A stretch of DNA of 64,000 nucleotides from Prostheceraeus crozeri (GCA_907163375.1 CAJQUW010014786.1:62001-126000); one strand, 5' to 3'. Counted from the stretch's first letter, positions 8,936 to 19,649 are shown. The notes: generated from the sequence alone by a model not told the origin. Numbers and translations are program-made.

Positions 8936-10263
8936 ATCCTAGCCATCTTTCCATTAAAAATTTCAATTGAATATTTTACATCTTCCAGCAATAAACCATA
9001 AGCCATCAATGAAGTTGTGGAATCTTTCTTTTCAATATTAATTGTTACATCACAACCAGTCTTGATAATATCTTCAGATTGTGCACCAAAATCGAAACAG
9101 AAAACAGGATATAAATGTCTCCAATCTCCAGGAGTTAATTGTGGTTCAACTCCAAATTCTATACAAAGATTTCGATAAGAATCATATCCTTCCATAAATT
9201 GATTATTGGTATCATCGAATCTTAATGGATCAATTGGATATCGGGTTTGATTTAATGAAACTTGTAAACTTCGAATTGTATTAATATGGAAGAGATTATT
9301 GTTCTTATCAAAATTTGGAGAATTATTTCTTTGAAAAGTTAGTAATAAATATCTTGGAGTATTCGCAGTTCTAGTAAAATGCCAGTTAAATCTTTGTTCG
9401 GAAAAAGTTACTGAACTAGCAGTACGCTTTAGAAAATTTACTGGAATTGGTTTGTTGGTATTTAATCTTTTTGCAATAGCTGTTTCAATCTCTAAACTAG
9501 GAGTAAGATGCTTTATCCACCATTCAAGTCTATCAATTTTTAAATATGCTTTTTTTCCAGTCTTACCAAAAAAGATTAATTCATTATTTGCTGTGCGATG
9601 AATTATTAATTTAAATATTAATTGATATGATATTTTATCATAATCTAAATATCCGAATAATGGAGACAATGACCAATTAACTGTCTGTTTACTTTTCTTG
9701 TTAAACTCACGTCTTTCTTTATATGCATCATTATTTGTTTTATTTAAATGTTTTGCAATATTTTCTACATCTTTCGCAATTCCTGCTGCATCTGTTCCAG
9801 CGTGAGTTAAATCATCTATAATTATACCATCATTAGTATCAGGAAACCAACCTTCGATTTCATACTTTTTATTATTTTCACCAATTGTTACAAATCTAAG
9901 CATTGTATCAATTACACCTGGAGAATCACTTATTGTTTCTATATTTTCAGTTGCAACATCTAAACGCATTTGTGTAAATAATTTTGGAAAGAAATTAATC
10001 TCTAATGCAATATTATCGGTCTCTGGTAATGGTGTTGTAAAATTAGCATCACTATATAAAGAATATTTACAGTGTAAAAATGAATCAGGTAAATATAAAT
10101 AACTCTGCTGATTATCAACTTCAAAAATTAAATCTCCTCCAGTATTTACTCTACTGGAAGATCCGGGATTCATAGCAATTCTTATATAGTCATTCTTTTT
10201 TTGATTATAACTGACGAACGGAGGATCGTCTAATCTAAATTTATTTTCGATAAGCGAAGACAT
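8929..10263 (-). CDS. Major capsid protein (double jelly-roll, hexon-like)
   Basis: 444 codons, open from ATG at 10263. The start MSSLIENKFRLDDPPFVSYN, the glycine/serine strand 'NPGSSSRVNTGGDLIFEVDN', and 'LSPLFGYLDYDKISYQLIF' with 'IDRLEWWIKHLTPS' match the layout of adintovirus/Polinton major capsid proteins. In those proteins two jelly-roll folds form hexon-like trimers. It is shorter than the 500-650 residues of some relatives. It sits centrally in the leftward structural block. The terminal residues fall inside a double-hairpin cassette. Assignment rests on these patterns plus position; a structure-based search would settle it. Confidence 0.8.
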   Translation of the reverse strand: MSSLIENKFRLDDPPFVSYNQKKNDYIRIAMNPGSSSRVNTGGDLIFEVDNQQSYLYLPDSFLHCKYSLYSDANFTTPLPETDNIALEINFFPKLFTQMRLDVATENIETISDSPGVIDTMLRFVTIGENNKKYEIEGWFPDTNDGIIIDDLTHAGTDAAGIAKDVENIAKHLNKTNNDAYKERREFNKKSKQTVNWSLSPLFGYLDYDKISYQLIFKLIIHRTANNELIFFGKTGKKAYLKIDRLEWWIKHLTPSLEIETAIAKRLNTNKPIPVNFLKRTASSVTFSEQRFNWHFTRTANTPRYLLLTFQRNNSPNFDKNNNLFHINTIRSLQVSLNQTRYPIDPLRFDDTNNQFMEGYDSYRNLCIEFGVEPQLTPGDWRHLYPVFCFDFGAQSEDIIKTGCDVTINIEKKDSTTSLMAYGLLLEDVKYSIEIFNGKMARIG

Positions 10264-10304
10264 TTTTATAAAAAATAATTTGACTTTTTGTTTTTCTCAC
10301 ACAC

Positions 10305-10440
10305 AGAAAAAATTTTACTAAAATAATTTTACTAAAATAATTTTACTGAAATAATTTTACTAAAAAAATTTTGCTAAAAAAAATTTTGCTAAAATAATTT
10401 TACTAAAAAATTTTACTAAAAAAATTTTACTAAAAAATAT
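10305..10440. repeat. AT-rich 15-bp tandem array
   Basis: About nine units of the form AAAATAATTTTACT between the 178-codon ORF and the major capsid gene. It probably holds the promoter of the capsid gene, or is a simple expansion. Confidence 0.8.
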
Positions 10441-10443
10441 ATT

Positions 10444-10980
10444 TTAGAATTTTGCTAGACCAGCTCCGCTATTAATACCATTGCCTCTTATTTCTTCAAT
10501 TGAACGTTTTATGGCTACGCCTGATTTCTTCTTATGTTTACTATCAGACGGAGCTCCGCTCCTCAAGGTTTCCCCAACAGCTATGTTAGCAATTTTATTT
10601 TTTGTTTCCTCTGAAAGTTTTTTTAAATTTTTTAGATCTTCAGAATCATTCCTAAGTTTACGAATAGCTTCTAGTTGTTTTAATTCGTTTTGAGACTTGA
10701 CAGCATTTGATATTGCACTAGCTGTACTACCTATAGCAGCTGCTCCTTTTGCAGCAGATGTAATCAAATCTTTATTATTTTTAATTAAGTTAACGATACT
10801 TCCAATACCAGAAAAGATGCCAGCCCCTTCTTTTTGGACGGCACCTGCGGTGCCTAGGAACTTTTGTGTTCCGACTGTTTCTACACTGTCATAATGGTAA
10901 ACAGATTTCATCGATGGTTCATGAGCAAATCTTTGATTTGAAACAAAATGTTTAAGATTGTGTTTATAAATTATAGGCAT
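10444..10980 (-). CDS. Probable minor virion protein with amphipathic glycine-rich segment
   Basis: 178 codons. The start 'MPIIYKHNLKHFVSNQRF' is followed by a glycine/alanine-rich stretch, GAGIFSGIGSIVNLI and then TSAAKGAAAIGSTASAISNA, which could insert into membranes. A charged helix comes next, and a basic tail, 'KHKKKSGVAIKRSIEEI'. Such a layout resembles membrane-lytic or DNA-associated minor capsid proteins (adenovirus pVI-like), but I see no diagnostic motif. It lies between the fibre-like gene and the major capsid gene, same strand. Two hairpin cassettes are in frame inside it. Confidence 0.5.
   Translation of the reverse strand: MPIIYKHNLKHFVSNQRFAHEPSMKSVYHYDSVETVGTQKFLGTAGAVQKEGAGIFSGIGSIVNLIKNNKDLITSAAKGAAAIGSTASAISNAVKSQNELKQLEAIRKLRNDSEDLKNLKKLSEETKNKIANIAVGETLRSGAPSDSKHKKKSGVAIKRSIEEIRGNGINSGAGLAKF
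10550..10562. repeat. Hairpin cassette, in frame
   Basis: GGAGC-TCC-GCTCC, a 5-bp perfect stem with a three-base loop. It is in frame in the 178-codon ORF (encoding the region LRSGAPSD). A shorter GGC-TAC-GCC hairpin lies at 10513-10521. Confidence 0.75.
10840..10872. repeat. Double-hairpin cassette, in frame
   Basis: GGCACC-TGC-GGTGCC (10840-10854) followed by a GGAAC/GTTCC stem (10857-10872). Both are in frame in the 178-codon ORF and encode FLGTAGAVQ. Confidence 0.75.
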
Positions 10981-11043
10981 TTTTTAGGAATAAATTTGAC
11001 TTTTGGGAAAAATATCTACGTGTTAAGATTTACGTTTATGATC

Positions 11044-11070
11044 GGCTAAAGCCTCGAGGAGCTTTGCTCC
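11044..11070. repeat. Double-hairpin cassette flanked by an 18-bp direct repeat
   Basis: GGCT-AA-AGCC (11044-11053), then TCGA, then GGAGC-TTT-GCTCC (11058-11070). The 18-bp sequence beginning TTAAGATTTACGTTT and ending TG occurs on both sides (11023-11040 and 11073-11090) with one difference. It sits just past the 3' end of the fibre-like gene. Confidence 0.9.
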
Positions 11071-11072
11071 GA

Positions 11073-11960
11073 TTAAGATTTACGTTTGTGAATGACCAAC
11101 AACTTCGTGATAACTTTATTAATTTTCTTTTGCACTTTATCTATTGCGTCAAGTAGCGTGTGATGTACTTTAATTTCTTTTCTATTAACTTGCATTTTCT
11201 CCTGATTCATCTTCAACGCCGTTTTAAGAGCATTTAACTTAATTTTAAGAACATCTAGTTGTCTTTTAACAGCATCTAACTGTTCTTTATTTTCTTTAGA
11301 GTTTTCTTGTAAATTTTTCTTTAATTCATTTTCTAAATTCATTTTAAGAGTTTTCATTTTATCAACTTTTTGATTAAGTGAGTTTACTTCATTGATTATT
11401 CTATTCATCTTTTTCATTTGTTGAGAAATTTTAGAACTTAATTCATCAACACTTTTTTGGAATGTAGTTTGTAACTGCTTTAAATTTTTTTTAATTCTTT
11501 CAAGTAGTTTTTCTATTTCATCTTCTAATTGTTCATTCAATAGTTGTATCTGATGTTTATTTTTAATGACTGCAGATTTTAACTTTATAGAAAGTAATAT
11601 TAAAGTTTTTGATTGTTCAGAAATCCTTTTAAAAAGTTTTGCTATATCTTCTTCTAGCTCTCTATCCTTTTTATCAAGTTTTAATAATTTTTCGTTTAAT
11701 GATTTGTCATTAAGTTTAAACAACTTTAATTCATTCATCAGTGGAACCAAAACATCGTTTATATATTTTTCTCTTAAGTCATTGATTTGTGTATCAACAT
11801 ATTGTATATTTGTTAACTCTGTATTTTGTTGCGGAAGAATAGAAAGATGCAATGGACCAGATAAAACGTCTCCAGTTTTCATGATATAATTTTCTATCTC
11901 TATTTCTAATTCACGATTATTCGGGATATATGCACCTCCACCAACATTTGGTAACATCAT
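11073..11960 (-). CDS. Fibre-like coiled-coil protein with a phage tail-fibre-type motif
   Basis: 295 codons. After a glycine-rich start (MMLPNVGGGAYIPNN) comes 'YIMKTGDVLSGPLHLSILPQ' followed by 'TNIQYVDTQINDL'. This matches the 'MKTGDxMxGpLxLxxxPxxxxxAxxkxYVD' repeat of bacteriophage tail fibres. The remaining 240 residues are a near-continuous heptad coiled coil rich in Leu, Lys and Glu (for example LNEQLEDEIEKLLERIKKNL). A short beta motif plus a long trimeric coil suggests a fibre or spike at the virion vertex. It is first in the leftward structural block and is divergent from the genes to its right. The function is inferred. Confidence 0.65.
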   Translation of the reverse strand: MMLPNVGGGAYIPNNRELEIEIENYIMKTGDVLSGPLHLSILPQQNTELTNIQYVDTQINDLREKYINDVLVPLMNELKLFKLNDKSLNEKLLKLDKKDRELEEDIAKLFKRISEQSKTLILLSIKLKSAVIKNKHQIQLLNEQLEDEIEKLLERIKKNLKQLQTTFQKSVDELSSKISQQMKKMNRIINEVNSLNQKVDKMKTLKMNLENELKKNLQENSKENKEQLDAVKRQLDVLKIKLNALKTALKMNQEKMQVNRKEIKVHHTLLDAIDKVQKKINKVITKLLVIHKRKS

Positions 11961-12006
11961 TTTTTAACAATAAAAACATAAAATTTTTTCTAATAAAAAT
12001 AAAAAA

Positions 12007-13365
12007 ATGGATAAAGCAAATTTAAAAAAATTATATTCGTCCGCATCATCCTGTTCTTCTTATTCGACGAGATCAACGGGATTTGAAAATAAATGTTTTG
12101 ATAATAATAATAATAATAATCCATGTATAGATGTTAATATTTTATTTTAATTACAAGCCGAAATATTTAGAGAACAGACTAAAGGTTCACCTTCTATAGA
12201 AACTAACTATTGTATTTTTCCAGGTGATCCATTTATAAAATTTATGGATATTGTAAGTAAATATAATGATGTAGCTTATGTGGAATTAAATAAAGAAAAT
12301 ATGGTTATAATAGGTCATAATAACGTTTATGGTTTTATTAGAGCAGTGTTACCAATTAGTAATACTGAATGGATAGAAAATAAAATTATTAATTATATCA
12401 ATATTAGAGAATTAGTTAAGAAATTAAAATCTTTTTCCAAAGAAAAAATTAGATTATTTGTTGATGAACAAAGTCAATATAACATTCATATAGAGAGTAA
12501 AAAACATAATGTAGAATTATTATGCCAAGTTTATTATAGAGACACAATTTATAAACAAGAAACATTAGAAATGCCCCAAAGATATGATGATGATACATAT
12601 ATAGGATTATATTCAAACTTAAATATTAATTTGTTAAAATCTTATATAAATGGTTTAGCTCAACAAGAGAAAATTTATATGTGGACAACACCTTATACTA
12701 TTAACAATGACCATAATCATAATAAACGAACCGAAGGTTCTAGGGCTTTGCCCGATCTTAAAGAATCTTATAATACTAATGATAATAATATAGATGATGA
12801 TAATATAAATGATGATTCTGAAACATCTGAAAATGGTGTAAATGGTAAAAAAGATTATAAAAATATAAGTAATTATAAAAATGTAAGTGAAGAAAAATTT
12901 ATATCTCATACTGATGTACATGATATTAATACTACATATAATCAAAATTTATCTAAATTTCATTTTCTTACAATTGAAAATAATAATGATGGAATAGTTA
13001 AAGATACTGTTAGACAACTATGTGTCGGGTCTACAAAATTTAAATTAGGATTTACATCTAATCAATTTAAAATTTTATCATCTTTAATAAAAACTAAAAG
13101 TGATTCAGATTATGGTGGTGTTATTAAATTTTCCAAAAGAGATCAAAGACCAATATTTTCTCTATTATATTATTATCAGATAAAAAATGTAATTTAGAGT
13201 TAGATATTCCAATAAGAGAATGGTATCCTATCAGGGAATGCCATCCTATACCAAAAAGTGTAATTTATGATGTTGAAGAATCAATTTATGATGATGATGA
13301 AAAATCAATAGTTAGTGAAAAAAAATTTAAATTATCTTTTGATAAAACGTTATATGATAAAACTT
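12007..13365 (+). pseudogene. Unrecognised Polinton gene upstream of the polymerase
   Basis: The likely start is ATG at 12007 (MDKANLKKLYSSASS). The main open part runs 12244-13197 and contains 'YGFIRAVLPISNTEWIENKI', an Asn/Asp-rich low-complexity linker, and a C-terminal part with 'DTVRQLCVGSTKFKLGFTSN' and 'IKFSKRDQRPIFSLLYY'. I do not recognise a family. The position directly before the polymerase and the same strand suggest a replication or DNA-binding role, but that is inference. A double-hairpin cassette lies in frame in the linker. The gene is broken about twice. Confidence 0.5.
12728..12753. repeat. Double-hairpin cassette, in frame
   Basis: GAACC-GAA-GGTTC, TA, then GGGC-TTT-GCCC. 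It is in frame in the ORF and encodes RTEGSRALPD. The same cassette with one base different is at 13750-13775. Confidence 0.9.
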
Positions 13366-13749
13366 AATATGATAAAGAAAATAAAATAACTTAGGAACGT
13401 GAAATATATAATAATATAAAATAACACTCAAGTCCTTGACATTAGAATGTTTATATCTAAAATTAAAACACAATTTTTTCTTTAAAAAATAAAAAAATGG
13501 AAAATACTAAGTTTTATTGTAACTTATGTAAAAAAAAGTTGCAAACAAAAAGAAGTTATCAATCTCATTTAAATAGTAAATTGCATTTACAAAATGTAGA
13601 TCGAGTTGAAGAAGGACATATATCAAAATTAAATAATTATAAAAACTATCTAGAAGCATTACCTACTGATATAAAAGTTAAAAAAATGTTTGATGATTAT
13701 TCACATTCAGAATATAAAAAAGTTTTTAATAGTGAAGATGAACATGTAC

Positions 13750-13775
13750 GAACCGAAGGTTCTAGGGCTTCGCCC
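13750..13775. repeat. Double-hairpin cassette in the polymerase gene
   Basis: GAACC-GAA-GGTTC, TA, GGGC-TTC-GCCC. It is in frame and encodes RTEGSRASP near the polymerase N-terminus. Confidence 0.9.
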
Positions 13776-15193
13776 GCACCAGATGGAAGATATTTATCTA
13801 GCGATACTGATGAATTTAACGAAATAGATGAATTAAACGAAATTAAAAAAACAGATGAAGCTGAACGAACCGATGAAGCCGTAACAGATATAAAATATTT
13901 ATTTAATGAATCTGTTGAACATAATGAAACCGATGAAACTTTTTCTGATATTCTAACCAACTTTTATAATATATTTAAGAAATCTTTCAAATGTTATATG
14001 AATGTAGAAGTACTTTATACAAAAAATGGACCTGATGGAATTCCTGAAGAAATAATACAAGGACATTTTACAAATTCACAAGAAATTCATAATGTAAATG
14101 ATATACAACCCATATTTGAGTCGATGATACTTAAATTAGAAAATTGTATAATTGAAGCACAGTTACGTGAATCTGGTTGGAGATTTGTTAAAATACTATC
14201 TAAGAAAATAGTAATTGATAAATATAAAAATAACACTGGTGGTAGTTATGTTCCTTTACCTTTCAGTTCACCACAAATAATCAACATAAGAAATGAAGAT
14301 GATTATTGTTTTCTGTGGAGTATTATAGCACATTTACATCCTGCAGAATATCATAAAGAAAGACTAAGTCATTACAATAAAGAAGGAAATATAATATGTA
14401 CTGAAAAATTTCAAATTGTTAAAACATTATCACCAATAATGATTAATCATAATAATTATAAAGGACGTAATTATAATTATGATTATGATTCCGATTATTT
14501 ATCTTTATCTTTAGAATATCAACAAAAATTACAAAATTTAAATGAAAGTTTACAAAAATGTAAAACAGATTATCAACAACAAACAAAAATATTAGTACAA
14601 GAATATGGCCATAAATATCAAAATAGGATAGAAACGATGCAAATATTAAATGAAGAAAATAATGAAGACAATAAAGAATTAAATAATGAAGAAAATGAAA
14701 CCAATCAAAAAATAAATGAATCTTTAAGAAAATGTCTACAACAATATAAACAACAATATGATAAAGAATATAGTTATCAGTTGCAAATATTAAATCAAAA
14801 TTTTCATCGAAATACATTTGATCTTACAAAAGAAATTGATGAAACACATGAAATGTATCAAGATAAATTTGAAAAACTAGAACAGACAAAACAACCAGCA
14901 CAAGTGAATATATTATATTATCAGGGTCATTTTATATTGTGTAAAGATGTTTCTATATTCACAAAAACTTCAGATAATACAAATTTTCCTTGTCTTCAAT
15001 GTATGACGAGCTTTAGAACTTTAGAAGAAATGAATAGACATTTGGAGAATTGTCAACAAAATGAAGCAGTTGAAAATACTTTTCCTAAAGATGATTATTT
15101 AATATATAATAGACATTATTTGAAAAATGAAGTACCCTTTACTATTTATTGTGATTTTGAAGCATATAATGTTAATATGACACAAAATCACGG

Positions 15194-15224
15194 GACATCG
15201 GAGATGTCTTCCAGGGCTTCACCC
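15194..15224. repeat. Diverged double-hairpin cassette in the polymerase gene
   Basis: GACATC-GGA-GATGTC (15194-15208) followed by a decayed GGG...CCC hairpin (15214-15224). It encodes TSEMSSRASPDS, clearly parallel to the RTEGSRASP of the other copies. Confidence 0.75.
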
Positions 15225-15561
15225 GATTCTGATAATTATAAATATGAAAAAAGTACATCTGAACAAAGTAAAGAAAAATATTTATTTGAACAAAAACCAT
15301 TATGTTGGGGAATGTACATTCATTCAAATTATCCTGAATTATTTAAATCAGAAGATTTCCAATACTATGGTGAAGATAGTTCAGAAATGTTTACAAAGAA
15401 AGTAGAAGAATTACAAGGTCGCTTTTCACAATTGCTTGAAACAAATATACCAATGATTCCATTAACGGATGAAGAAAAAATTAATTTTGTTAATGAAACA
15501 AAATGTTATTACTGTGGAAAAGGTTTTACAAATAATTATAAAACCGGCAGAGGTAGATATC

Positions 15562-15592
15562 TTGACAAGCGAAGCGACAGCTCTGCCGTCAA
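15562..15592. repeat. Possible hairpin cassette in the polymerase gene
   Basis: Nested structure: outer TTGAC/GTCAA, inner GC-GAA-GC (15569-15575), and GACAGC-TCT-GCCGTC with one mismatch (15576-15590). It is GC-rich against an AT-rich gene and in frame, encoding DKRSDSSAVK within a normally compact region. Confidence 0.55.
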
Positions 15593-17902
15593 AGTAAAAG
15601 ATCATGATCATCTAAATGGATTATATAGAGGTGCAGCACATAATTCTTGTAATCTTAATGCTAATAAATTTAAATATAACTTTGTTCCTCTATATTTCTA
15701 CAATGGTTCTAAATATGATTTCCATCTAGTAATGAAAGATTTATTTTCATCTGAAAAATTACAACAACAACAAATAAATGTACTATGTAAAACAGAAGAA
15801 GAATATTTTTCAATGCAATTAAGTTGTATTAGAATTTTAGATGCATTTAGATTTTTTACTCCTTATTCATTAGATGTTATGGGAAAAACTTTGAAACCTG
15901 AACAATGTAAAATATTAAATAAATATAATTAAAAACCTTTAAAAGGAATATTTCCGTATGAGTCCATAACTGGAGATTTTAATTCTGTGAATAAAATTAT
16001 GGAAGAAAAACAACTTCCTCCAATAAATAAATTTAAATCAACATTAAAACAATCACAATTATCTGACGAAGACTATGCAGAAGCTGAAAAAAATTGGAGA
16101 GAGTTAGATTGTAGAACAATGTATGATTATACAATGAAATATCTTCAGATAGATGTATTAATACTAGCTGATCTTTTCGAAAACTTTCGTGATATGTGTT
16201 TAGAATATTACGGAATAGATCCATGTTATTGTTATTTTACACCAGGTTTAACATGGTTAGCAGGATTAAAACATACTGGTGTTAAATTTAAACATTATAA
16301 AGAAAATACATATGATAAATTATTATTTTTTGAAACTGGAATTAGAGGTGGAGTTTCATCAGTTTTAGATAAACGTTATGTACAGTGTTACAATAAAAAA
16401 GTAAATCCTGATGATTATGGAATAATGAAACCTTTATCTCCAGAAGAAAGCGATCAGTTTATAAAATTGTTTAATCAAAATATAAAAGGACTTATATCAA
16501 ATGAAGTCAGTCAAGCAGCAGTTGATGAAATCATGAGAGAAAACTATTTGTTATATTATGATTTTAATAGCATATATTCTTCTTGCATGATACAAGAATT
16601 ACCAACAGGTGAAATGTCATGGTGTAATATTCTAGATTATCAAAAAACATATGATGGAAATTATAATCATGGTTATATATATGAAGTTGATTTAGTATAT
16701 CCTGATGAAATAAAAGATAAAACAAAATATTTTCCTTTCTGTCCCGAAAACAAAATTCCCAATATAGAAGATTTTTCAGATTATCAAAAATCTATAATTC
16801 CTAAAAAATACAGACCAACAAAAAAACTTATGTTAACACAAAGTAATAAAGGAAAGTATGTTGTTGAAGGAAGAATGCTAGATTGGTATTTAGAACATGG
16901 AATGATTCTCACCAAAATACATCGAAAACTATTTTATCAAAAATCTAAATGGTTAAAAAATTATATAGAGTTCAATATTGAAAAACGTAAAATAGCTAAA
17001 AGAAATAAAGATGATTTTGGAAACGTGTTCTTCAAATTAATGAATAATGTATTTTATGGTAAGACTTTAGAAAATGTGCGTAATAGACAAAATATTGAAA
17101 TAGTTTATGATAAAGATAGGTTTCAAAATTTAACAAGGAAACCTACATATAAAGTTTACTACTATATTTATAGTAGTACTATAAAGTATATACTACTAGA
17201 TTTAGTGATGAACTATGTGCTGTACACTTACGTCGAATTAGCGTAAAGCATGATAAGTTTAATTTCATTGGATTCACTATATTAGAATTAGCTAAACTAT
17301 TTATGTATAAATTTATATATGATTATTTAGCACCTGCTTATGGCAAAAACTATAAATTACACTTTACAGATACCGACTCTGTTTTCTTAGAATTAACAAT
17401 ACCGTATAATTCTTCACTTGATGAAGAAATTAATAAAATAAAAGATATCATTCATCCTTCTGATTTATGTAAGGTAAAAGATGAATTAGAAGGAAATGAA
17501 GATTTCATAACAGAAGCTATATTTTTAAAATCTAAATGTTACTGTTATGATACAACTAATAATATTAAAACACATAAAACATTAAAAGGAATTTCAAAGG
17601 CATCAGTGGCTAATCAAATAACATTTCAAGATTATAAAATGCATTATTTAATAATGAAATAAAAACAGCATGTAATTATAGACTTAATTCAAAGAAACAT
17701 AAAATGTATTTAAAAGAAGAACATAAATTAGCATTAGATCCATTTGATGATAAAAGAAGAATTTTACCTGATGGAATAGCTACTTTACCTTTTTAATTTT
17801 CTAATTTCTAAGATAGATAAATTTGATATATATATAAAATAAAAAAAATATTGTAACACTATATTTGTATATTTTTTATCACTCGCCAAACAAATCTTCT
17901 AT

Positions 17903-17941
17903 CGACTTTCAGTCGGGGCGAAGCCCCTCTAGGCGAAGCCT
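17903..17941. repeat. Triple-hairpin cassette at the ATPase gene end
   Basis: CGACT-TTC-AGTCG (17903-17915), GGGGC-GAA-GCCCC (17915-17927) and AGGC-GAA-GCCT (17931-17941). It abuts the 3' end of the leftward packaging ATPase gene and lies between convergent polymerase and ATPase genes. Confidence 0.88.
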
Positions 17942-18710
17942 AGTCAAAGAACAATTGTTCGATAACTCTATCATGAATTTTTTTATCAATATTAATTGTA
18001 ATGAAGCCATAATCTTTTGACCAAGCATTGTTACACGATTGTTTAAATTCATCTTTATTTCTTACGCATAAATCTCTTAACAAATCACATAAGTTTCTTG
18101 CATTTATTTCAAATAGTATAAACACATTTGCATTCTTTCTAATAACACTTCCATCTAATGAATACATACTTTGTGTTAAATAAAAAACACTACAGTTATT
18201 ATGTCTACCTCTTGTGAAATAATTTCTCTGAACTGACTGATTTCTATCATTAACACAATCATCAAAAATTACACAATGTTTCATTGTTTCATCTAGTTTA
18301 CTAGGATCTTGCATATTACCACTATCATCTATTAATTGTATCTTTATCTGCTTATTTTTATTGGTTTCAACTAATTGATTATTTTTTGCTGCTTCTTCAC
18401 ACCACGAACTTATTTCTTCTTCATCTTCAGATTTTTCATATTCTTTGAATAATGAAGCAATTGCTGTTTTTTTAAAGATTATTTTCAAATCCATATTTTA
18501 AAAATTGATAGACGGGTTGTTCTGCTGTTGTTGTATAAATTATAAGATTGTTATAATCCAAAAAATTTGGAGTCGTTAAAATTTTAAATAATAGATACGT
18601 TTTTCCACATCCTGATCTTCCACAAATAACTGACAAAACTTTATTAGATAAGTTTGGATGATGATTAAATTTAAGTTTTTTTTATTTAATGGTAGTACTT
18701 CACTCATTTT
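17940..18710 (-). pseudogene. A32-like DNA-packaging ATPase, broken
   Basis: Read leftward. A Walker A motif, 'VICGRSGCGKTYLLFKIL', lies near 18600-18650. Walker B, 'HCVIFDDCVND', lies near 18255. The downstream 'YFTRGRHNNCSVFYLTQSM' and 'RKNANVFILFEI' are typical of FtsK/HerA-superfamily packaging ATPases (poxvirus A32, Polinton ATP). The enzyme pumps the genome into the capsid in related viruses. The gene is broken about once. It starts a leftward block with the minor capsid gene upstream and converges on the polymerase. The C-terminus merges with a hairpin cassette. Confidence 0.88.
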
Positions 18711-18795
18711 TTAATAAAAAAAATTTATTTTTAATTTTATTTTTATTTTTAAAGAAGAAGAAGAAAATTAAACTTCTCTAGTTTCGCGTGGGAGT

Positions 18796-19584
18796 TTATA
18801 CCTCCCGAACCAAAAGATCTATCATAATCTCTTCACCTCCAAAATTTATTTCTTGTCCTTTTTCATCAGTGATTCTAATGTTAATGTTGTTAATAGTTTT
18901 TCTTGTAATAGGGAAATATATTAATGTTTGTGGAATTACATTTAATCTATAACCAATGGGTACAGTAAAAGCTGGAAAACTGAATATTAAATTTGATAAT
19001 TTACCATTTATATATCCTCCTTCAATAATGTCACAATGTACAACAATTGAATTTATTTCAGTTATTTTTGGAATCTTCTCACCTAAATGATAACCTTGAC
19101 TATAGGTTTGTTTATTAAATCCTAATAGCTTTGACAATGATCTATCATGATTAAAATCAACTTGATGATTTTCGTCTAAAGTAAGAGAAAATTTATTAAC
19201 TGCCGGTTCAACTGCAAAATGTAATTGTTTCTTATCTTTAAATGGTATACCTAAATTTCTCTTAATTTCATTTGATATTGATTCAACTTCGTAAGAACCA
19301 GGAAGAAAAGTTAGTATTTTCCATGTTTTGCCTTTATCAGTAGAATATCTAAATTGATCATTCACATCTTTGATAACGTTTTGAATAGTGTTAAATGTGG
19401 AGAAACTAGTCAATGCAATTTGATAATTTTCATTTTGTTCTAAATGTAGAATGGGTTCTAAATTACAAGTGTGTGATGAAGTAGTTGTTATAATTTTTAA
19501 CGTCGTACTAAATTTTGATGAACCCAAAATCTCTGTCAAATTTTCTAAATGATTATTAATTTCGTCTAAATCTGCTGAACACAT
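18796..19584 (-). CDS. Minor capsid (penton-like) protein
   Basis: 262 codons, open. Conserved Polinton/adintovirus penton features are visible: 'FLPGSYEVESISNEIKRNLG' (about residue 95), 'VDFNHDRSLSKLLGFNKQTY' (about residue 142), 'INSIVVHCDIIEGGYINGKL' (about residue 177), 'FSFPAFTVPIGYRLNVIP' (about residue 205) and the end 'INFGGEEIMIDLLVREV'. These proteins have a single jelly-roll and sit at the five-fold vertices. The length is normal for the family. It lies next to the ATPase, same strand, as in many Polintons. Confidence 0.85.
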   Translation of the reverse strand: MCSADLDEINNHLENLTEILGSSKFSTTLKIITTTSSHTCNLEPILHLEQNENYQIALTSFSTFNTIQNVIKDVNDQFRYSTDKGKTWKILTFLPGSYEVESISNEIKRNLGIPFKDKKQLHFAVEPAVNKFSLTLDENHQVDFNHDRSLSKLLGFNKQTYSQGYHLGEKIPKITEINSIVVHCDIIEGGYINGKLSNLIFSFPAFTVPIGYRLNVIPQTLIYFPITRKTINNINIRITDEKGQEINFGGEEIMIDLLVREV

Positions 19585-19649
19585 TTTTTAGTTAAAATTT
19601 TGAATAAACATTTTTTATAAAAAAATTAAAAACAACATATTTCAGCTAC

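Larger units (their letters stand above)
13497..17796 (+). pseudogene. Protein-primed DNA polymerase B (pPolB), broken
   Basis: Polinton replicase, nearly 4.3 kb, with about three breaks. Parts in order: a C2H2 finger (FYCNLCKKKLQTKRSYQSHL, near 13510); 'CFLWSIIAHLHP' near 14310; a second C2H2 finger 'CLQCMTSFRTLEEMNRHLENC'-like near 14985; exonuclease I 'IYCDFEAYN' near 15147; 'VKDHDHLNGLYRGAAHNSCN' near 15593; exonuclease II 'YNGSKYDFHLVM' near 15698; exonuclease III 'YLQIDVLILADLF' near 16140; polymerase A 'YYDFNSIYSS' near 16555; polymerase B 'KLMNNVFYGKT' near 17036; and polymerase C 'FTDTDSVFLEL' near 17365. All catalytic signatures of the 3'-5' exonuclease and polymerase can still be seen. 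It copies the linear element from a terminal protein primer. Confidence 0.93.

Noticed and set aside
14443-14817. 124-codon minus-strand frame in the polymerase gene
   Set aside because: Shadow of an Asn/Glu/Gln-rich coding stretch.
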